Assembly (NCBI GenBank): GCA_003551705.1
Contig: PUNJ01000069.1
Location: forward strand, 1-37,611
Source of the DNA: Chloroflexota bacterium
Lineage (GTDB): Bacteria > Chloroflexota > Dehalococcoidia > UBA2247 > RBG-13-53-26
DNA length: 37,611 nt
Direction: 5' to 3'
Shown here: positions 33,538 through 37,611 of the stretch, piece by piece
Numbering within the stretch: position 1 is the stretch's first letter
Layout of the letters: each line of letters begins with the position of its first letter
Translations under genes and position numbers: made by a program
Notes under the pieces: generated by a model
Database searches by the model: none
What the model was told of the DNA's origin: nothing
The model's input: the letters and a program-made list of their open reading frames with translations, nothing else

Positions 33538-34083
33538 ATGGTGATGCCATATCATCAGGTCAACGTCCTCACGGGAGTCAAAGGTTGCACCGTAATCGAG
33601 GACGCTGCCAAATATGCGGAGATAATCAAGAAGGCCAAGCGGCCGCTCCTGGTGCTCGGACCGCTGCTGACCGGGAATCCTTTCGGGGACAAGATCCTGC
33701 TCGAGTACGCTCTGGCCATTGCCGCGGCCGGCAACATACCGACTGTGGCCACGGCCAACATCAGAGGCAAGATGCTGGAGATGGGTGCCACGCCGGACAG
33801 TGAGTACGACGTAATCGAGATCATCAACAGCCTCAAGAAACCTGATTGGCCCGGCGTCAGGAATGAAGGGAACCACGACCTGGTCATGTTCTTCGGCATA
33901 AGATCAGACCTGGGCAACCAGGGGTTGTCCACGTTGAAGCACTTTGCCCCCCACCTGAAGACGATGACCATGTGCAAGTACGTTTTCCCCCACGCCAATT
34001 ATTCTCTGCCCAACATCCGCAAGGATGAGAAGTGGAAGAGTTTTCTGGAAGAACTAATCACAAAGTTGAAGGAGGAAGAATAA
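33538..34083 (+). CDS. cdhB: CO dehydrogenase/acetyl-CoA synthase epsilon subunit, archaeal type (CdhB)
   Basis: 181 residues of the CdhB family, the flavodoxin-like/DHS-fold subunit that associates with CdhA in archaeal complexes. Seen: KKAKRPLLVLGPLLTGNPFG, IPTVATANIRGKMLEMGATP and the ending HYCK-less YVFPHANYSLPNIRKDEKWK. The ATG at 33538 has AAGGAGG upstream. Its role is thought to be electron transfer or stabilisation of CdhA. Its presence in a bacterial operon is strong independent evidence that the CODH here is the archaeal kind. cdhC starts four bases after its stop. Confidence 0.92.
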   Translation: MVMPYHQVNVLTGVKGCTVIEDAAKYAEIIKKAKRPLLVLGPLLTGNPFGDKILLEYALAIAAAGNIPTVATANIRGKMLEMGATPDSEYDVIEIINSLKKPDWPGVRNEGNHDLVMFFGIRSDLGNQGLSTLKHFAPHLKTMTMCKYVFPHANYSLPNIRKDEKWKSFLEELITKLKEEE

Positions 34084-34087
34084 GCCA

Positions 34088-35317
34088 ATGGTAGATATGG
34101 CCGATTTTCACGTTGATATAGGCCCGCAGTACGAGGGCGAAGTAGTCCGCAAAGAGGACATGCACGTCGAATTCGGCGGCCCCAAGGCCAAGGCCAAATT
34201 CGAGCTGGTAACCCTGAAGAGCATGGACGAGGTCGAGCACGAGAAGGTGGAGATCATCGGCCCGGATATCAAGGACATGGCTGAGGGTTCGACATCCTCG
34301 ATAGCGCTGCTGGTGGATATTGCCGGCGAAGAACTCGAGAAGGATATGGAACCGGTTATCGAGCGCAGGTTCCATATGTACATGAACAACATCGAAGGCA
34401 TCTACCATATGAACCAGCGTAATGACATCTGGATCAGACTGAACAAGGAATCCTTCAAGAAGGGGCTCAACTCCCTCAAGGAAGTCGGCGACATGCTCAT
34501 CTTCCTCTACACCTCAGAGTTGATGGCCATCGAGAAGATCTCCATCACCTTCGTCACCGATGAGGCTAAGGTCCAAGAATTGCTGGCTGATGCCATGAAG
34601 ATATATGCGGCCAGAGACGAGAGATTGAAAGGCCTGAAGGAAGAGGACGTCGAGGAGTTCTACGGATGCGTTCTCTGCCAGAGCTTCGCTCCCACCCACG
34701 TATGCGTGGTCACGCCCGAGCGTATAGCCAACTGTGGCGCTATCAACTGGTTTGACGGCCGGGCCGCCTACAAGCTCGATCCTGAGGGCCCGATCTTCGG
34801 CGTCGAGAAGGGTGAGTGCGTGGACGAGGTAAGAGGTGAGTACACTGGAGTCAACCAGAACTCTATGGAGAGGTCCCTTGGAGAATTCGATCAGGTCTAC
34901 CTCCATAGTGCTTTCGAGCACCCGCATACTTCCTGCGGCTGCTTCCAGTCGATCTGTTTCTACATCCCCGAAGTGGATGCTTTCGGCATAGTACATAGGG
35001 ACTTCTCGGGGCCTACCGTCATCGGCGAGAGCTTCACCCGCATGGCCGGTACAACTTCTGGAGGCCGTCAGGTGGAAGGCTCATTGGGCATGGCTCTTGA
35101 ATATTTGCGCTCGCCCAAGTTCATCCAGGGCGACGGTGGCATGTACAGGATCGTATGGATGCCCAAGGAAGTGAAGGAACGCTACCAGGAGTGCATCCCT
35201 GCAGACCTGTTTGACAAGATTGCGACGGAAGACGACGTTACCAATGCCGACGAGCTCACCGCCTTCCTGGAAAAGGTAGGACATCCCTGGGTAAAGGGCG
35301 AGGTTGAATTACCGTAG
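34088..35317 (+). CDS. cdhC: Acetyl-CoA synthase beta subunit, archaeal type (CdhC), without C-terminal tail
   Basis: 409 residues carrying only the acetyl-CoA synthase modules, lacking the roughly 300-residue N-terminal CODH-docking domain of bacterial AcsB. A-cluster ligands are complete: Cys194, Cys197, Cys206, Cys216 (GCVLCQSFAPTHVC, ANC) and Cys283/Cys285 (TSCGCFQ). FGIVHRDFSGPT, MAGTTSGGRQVEGSLGMALE, SPKFIQGDGGMYRIVWMP follow. Methanogen CdhC continues after the GHPxV segment with an acidic stretch and a C-terminal tail; this protein stops at that point (GHPWVKGEVELP). It joins CO, a methyl group and CoA. It lies in the operon between cdhB and acsC. Confidence 0.94.
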   Translation: MVDMADFHVDIGPQYEGEVVRKEDMHVEFGGPKAKAKFELVTLKSMDEVEHEKVEIIGPDIKDMAEGSTSSIALLVDIAGEELEKDMEPVIERRFHMYMNNIEGIYHMNQRNDIWIRLNKESFKKGLNSLKEVGDMLIFLYTSELMAIEKISITFVTDEAKVQELLADAMKIYAARDERLKGLKEEDVEEFYGCVLCQSFAPTHVCVVTPERIANCGAINWFDGRAAYKLDPEGPIFGVEKGECVDEVRGEYTGVNQNSMERSLGEFDQVYLHSAFEHPHTSCGCFQSICFYIPEVDAFGIVHRDFSGPTVIGESFTRMAGTTSGGRQVEGSLGMALEYLRSPKFIQGDGGMYRIVWMPKEVKERYQECIPADLFDKIATEDDVTNADELTAFLEKVGHPWVKGEVELP

Positions 35318-35354
35318 CGATTTGGATGCCGAGTAGATATACAGGAGGTCTGTT

Positions 35355-36722
35355 ATGGCGGTAAAAGGCACGGATATTGTAAAGAAGCTACCGGACTTAG
35401 GAAAGAAGAACTGCAAGGAATGCGGCTTTCCCACCTGTTTCGCCTTCGCGATGAAGCTGGCTTCCGGCGGAGCCACCCTGGACAAGTGTCCCCATCTCAG
35501 CCCCGAGGTAACCGAGGAACTGGAAGACGCCCTGTCTCCTGCCATCAAGCTGGTTACCGTCGGCACCGGCGATAACGCTCTGCAGGTAGGTAACGAAGAG
35601 GTCGTTTTCAGACACGATAAGACCTATGTGCACCCCACCGGGATCGGCCTGCTTATCTCCGATACCGAAGATAGCGCCAAGGTCGACGAAAAGATAAAGA
35701 AGATCTCCGACTTGCAGTTCGATGTGGTTGGGATCAATTTGAAGGCCGACCTTCTGGCCCTCAAGTGCGATTCCGGCAAGAAGGACACCTTCCTGGCCCT
35801 CGTGGACAAGGTATGCAAGAGCACCGGTGTTCCCTTCATGCTCATCTGCGAGGATGCTGACATTCTCCTGGCTGCCAGGGACATCTGCGCTGACAGGAGA
35901 CCGCTGCTCTATCCGGTAACGAAGAACAACATCGACAAGATCATACCGGCGATCAAGGAGAAACCGGGGCCCCTGGGCGTCAAGGCTGACAGTCTTGAAG
36001 AGTTGATCCCGCTGACCACCAGGCTCAAGGAAGAGAAGATCGACGAAGTAGTTATCGATCCGGGTTCCAAGGACCTGATGGAGGCAATTAACGACCAGAC
36101 ATTCATACGCCGTGCGGCGATAAAGCAGGGCTTCAGGCCCCTGGGCTATCCAACCATTGCCTTCCCGGGAACGCTGGCCAAAGGCGAGTTGAAAGAGATA
36201 CTGGTGGCTTCGGCCCTCGTCATCAAGTTTGCTGCGGTTCTCATCCTGACGGACTTCGACGAGTTCGGCCTGAGGCCTCTGCTGATGCAGCGTCTCAACA
36301 TCTACACCGACCCGCGCATGCCGTTATCGGTAGAAGAGAAGCTCTATGCCGTGGGCGAACCCGGCGAGACTTCCCCGGTGCTCATCACCACCAACTGGGC
36401 CCTGACCTATTTCATCGTCTCGGCGGAAATAGAGTCCAGCAAGGTATCTTCCTGGCTCCTGGTCAAAGAGGCTGAGGGGCTTGGGGTATTGACCGCTTGG
36501 GCGGCGGGCAAGTTCAACGGCGACTCCATAGCGCCCTTCTTGAAAAGGTCGGGGGTGGAAGACAAGACAAAGACGCGCAAGCTGGTAATCCCCGGCAAAG
36601 TAGCCAGAATCAAGGGTGAACTAGAAGATGCCCTACCGGGGTGGGAGATCATCGTGGGCCCCAGAGAGGCCACCGAAATAACCGGATTTCTACCCGGATA
36701 TGCCGCCAAGCTGAAAAACTAG
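35355..36722 (+). CDS. acsC: Corrinoid/iron-sulfur protein large subunit AcsC (bacterial type)
   Basis: 455 residues, bacterial length. N-terminal 4Fe-4S motif Cys20, Cys23, Cys28, Cys45 (KNCKECGFPTCFAFAMKLAS; CPHL), then a TIM-barrel middle (FRHDKTYVHPTGIGLLISDT; VVIDPGSKDLMEAINDQTFI) and a C-terminal B12-binding Rossmann domain (LITTNWALTYFIVSAEIESS; GVLTAWAAGKFNGDSIAPF). The conserved Thr/Asn-Trp near 340 matches the corrin contact region. It carries the cobamide methyl carrier and, with AcsD, shuttles methyl from AcsE to CdhC. The ATG follows ACAGGAGG. Confidence 0.94.
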   Translation: MAVKGTDIVKKLPDLGKKNCKECGFPTCFAFAMKLASGGATLDKCPHLSPEVTEELEDALSPAIKLVTVGTGDNALQVGNEEVVFRHDKTYVHPTGIGLLISDTEDSAKVDEKIKKISDLQFDVVGINLKADLLALKCDSGKKDTFLALVDKVCKSTGVPFMLICEDADILLAARDICADRRPLLYPVTKNNIDKIIPAIKEKPGPLGVKADSLEELIPLTTRLKEEKIDEVVIDPGSKDLMEAINDQTFIRRAAIKQGFRPLGYPTIAFPGTLAKGELKEILVASALVIKFAAVLILTDFDEFGLRPLLMQRLNIYTDPRMPLSVEEKLYAVGEPGETSPVLITTNWALTYFIVSAEIESSKVSSWLLVKEAEGLGVLTAWAAGKFNGDSIAPFLKRSGVEDKTKTRKLVIPGKVARIKGELEDALPGWEIIVGPREATEITGFLPGYAAKLKN

Positions 36723-36734
36723 ACAAGGACCTGA

Positions 36735-37490
36735 ATGACAACAACAATTGTGGTCGCCGGTAAAGGCGGGACCGGTAAGACTACTATATCTGCGTTGCTG
36801 ATACAACTCCTTTCTCAGAAAGGAGTTGTATTGGCGATTGATGCGGACCCCGCCACGAACCTTAACCTGGCATTGGGTGTGCAGGTAGAGGAGTCCGTGG
36901 GCAAGATCCGTGAAGATATGTCCGAGGCAGTGTCCAAGGGCATCCTCAGCCCCTCCATATCCAAGCAGGAATACCTGGATTCAAAAATCATGGCGGCCCT
37001 GGTCGAATCCAAGGGTTTTGACCTACTCGCCGTGGGCCGTCCTGAAGGTCCGGGTTGCTACTGTGCAGCCAACAACATGCTGCGCCTGTCCATAGACAAA
37101 CTGGGCAAGAACTATGCCTACGTGGTCATCGACAGCGAAGCCGGGCTCGAGCATATCAGCCGGCAGACGACCAGGGATGTTGACTTCCTGGTCATAGTCT
37201 CGGACTTGACCCAGCGGGGCGTGAAGACGGCTGGGGAGATCAAGAGGCTGATCCGGGAAATGCGGACCCAGGTGGGCCGGATATGCCTGGTCATCAACCG
37301 GACCTCAGGCGACATACCGGTAGAAATCAACAACCTCATAGAGCAGATAGGTTTCGAGCAGTTGATCGCCATCGGGCAGGACCCCAACCTGAGCGACTTG
37401 GAAGTCAGGGGCGTTCCGGCTACGCAGTTGCCGGACGGTTCCCCGCTCCGGGCGGGCATAGCGGAGCTGGCCCGCGGCATTGGGGGATAA
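36735..37490 (+). CDS. cooC: CooC-type nickel-insertion ATPase
   Basis: 251 residues of the MinD/ParA-like ATPase fold. P-loop GKGGTGKTT (9-17) with the deviant lysine, switch I Asp in AIDADPATNLNLALG, and GPGCYC with Cys108 and Cys110, the CxC pair that binds nickel at the CooC dimer interface. DSEAGLEHISRQTTRDVDFL and ISDLTQRG-like region follow. CooC helps load nickel into CODH, and AcsF homologues do the same for acetyl-CoA synthase; which metallocentre this copy serves is open. It follows acsC by 12 bases in the operon. Confidence 0.92.
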   Translation: MTTTIVVAGKGGTGKTTISALLIQLLSQKGVVLAIDADPATNLNLALGVQVEESVGKIREDMSEAVSKGILSPSISKQEYLDSKIMAALVESKGFDLLAVGRPEGPGCYCAANNMLRLSIDKLGKNYAYVVIDSEAGLEHISRQTTRDVDFLVIVSDLTQRGVKTAGEIKRLIREMRTQVGRICLVINRTSGDIPVEINNLIEQIGFEQLIAIGQDPNLSDLEVRGVPATQLPDGSPLRAGIAELARGIGG

Positions 37491-37510
37491 GGAACTGGAA
37501 AGGCTCAAAG

Positions 37511-37611
37511 ATGTCCCTCAAGGATAGCAAGTTTCTGTCCATAAAACAGATCGAGGGTCCCATGGGAACACACCATGGTTATCTCCAGCGGGAGATGGAC
37601 CGGCGCAAGCC
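37511..37611 (+). CDS. 5' end of an unidentified gene of the Wood-Ljungdahl operon
   Basis: Only 33 codons are in the window: MSLKDSKFLSIKQIEGPMGT followed by HHGYLQREMDRRK, running off the edge in frame. The spacing of 20 bases after cooC and a partial GGAAAGG upstream suggest it belongs to the operon. No motif identifies it; a Wood-Ljungdahl or electron-transfer component would be expected from position alone. Confidence 0.6.
   Translation, partial: MSLKDSKFLSIKQIEGPMGTHHGYLQREMDRRK

Noticed and set aside
1-37611. CRISPR arrays, tRNA or rRNA genes, insertion sequences with transposase
   Set aside because: Looked for by eye in all gaps; no regularly spaced repeats, cloverleaf-like T-loop sequences, rRNA signatures or transposase frames were found. 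A covariance or repeat search could still find weak cases.

Overview
The window reads as a chromosomal segment from an anaerobic bacterium with moderately high G+C. The translation and DNA-repair genes (valS, uvrC, nusA-ylxR-infB-rbfA-truB, ruvB, queH) are bacterial. Nothing suggests a plasmid or phage. The best taxonomic guess, from gene content and protein style, is an uncultured Chloroflexota close to Dehalococcoidia: split transketolase, inositol-lipid genes, and a Wood-Ljungdahl operon that mixes archaeal-type and bacterial-type subunits. This is inference; no marker gene was searched. No rRNA or tRNA gene was recognised.

Layout. 1-4.6 kb: 3' end of valS, an acyl-CoA carboxylase carboxyltransferase, an orphan fumarase alpha subunit, a decayed ABC-ATPase fragment, a gamma-glutamylcyclotransferase-like gene and a 47-residue zinc-ribbon protein. 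4.8-11.7 kb: glycogen debranching enzyme GlgX (minus), a small Cys-rich protein, a thiolase with an N-terminal insertion, a strong terminator with a group II intron remnant joined directly to it, then a minus-strand set of 3-hydroxyacyl-CoA dehydrogenase, enoyl-CoA hydratase and a tyrosine-recombinase homologue that has lost its catalytic residues. 11.8-18.8 kb: uvrC and the nusA operon, which has no rimP. 18.9-23.2 kb: a PHP-family phosphoesterase (minus) that appears to start at AUU, a universal stress protein, and an inositol-phospholipid cluster (inositol-phosphate synthase, PimA-like mannosyltransferase, CDP-alcohol phosphatidyltransferase, small membrane protein). 23.3-29.0 kb: purA, ruvB, queH, two-gene transketolase and a TauE/SafE permease. 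29.1-37.6 kb: a strong promoter and a leader of about 240 nt ending in an intrinsic terminator, then acsE-acsD-cdhA-cdhB-cdhC-acsC-cooC and the start of an unidentified gene.

How it fits together. The last operon encodes the carbonyl branch of the Wood-Ljungdahl pathway. AcsE moves the methyl group from methyl-tetrahydrofolate to the corrinoid protein AcsCD, the CdhA/CdhB CODH interconverts CO2 and CO, CdhC assembles or cleaves acetyl-CoA, and CooC probably supports nickel insertion. The beta-oxidation-type genes (thiolase, dehydrogenase, hydratase), the propionyl-/methylmalonyl-CoA-type carboxyltransferase and the fumarase would connect acyl-CoA and C4-acid metabolism to that pathway. A lifestyle as acetogen or as organic-acid oxidiser running the pathway in reverse are both compatible; the sequence does not decide.

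Most notable: the operon that joins archaeal-type CdhA/B/C to bacterial-type AcsC/D/E with its leader RNA; the ORF-less group II intron remnant; the catalytically dead recombinase; the apparent AUU start; and two promoters placed so close to the start codon that the mRNAs should be almost leaderless.
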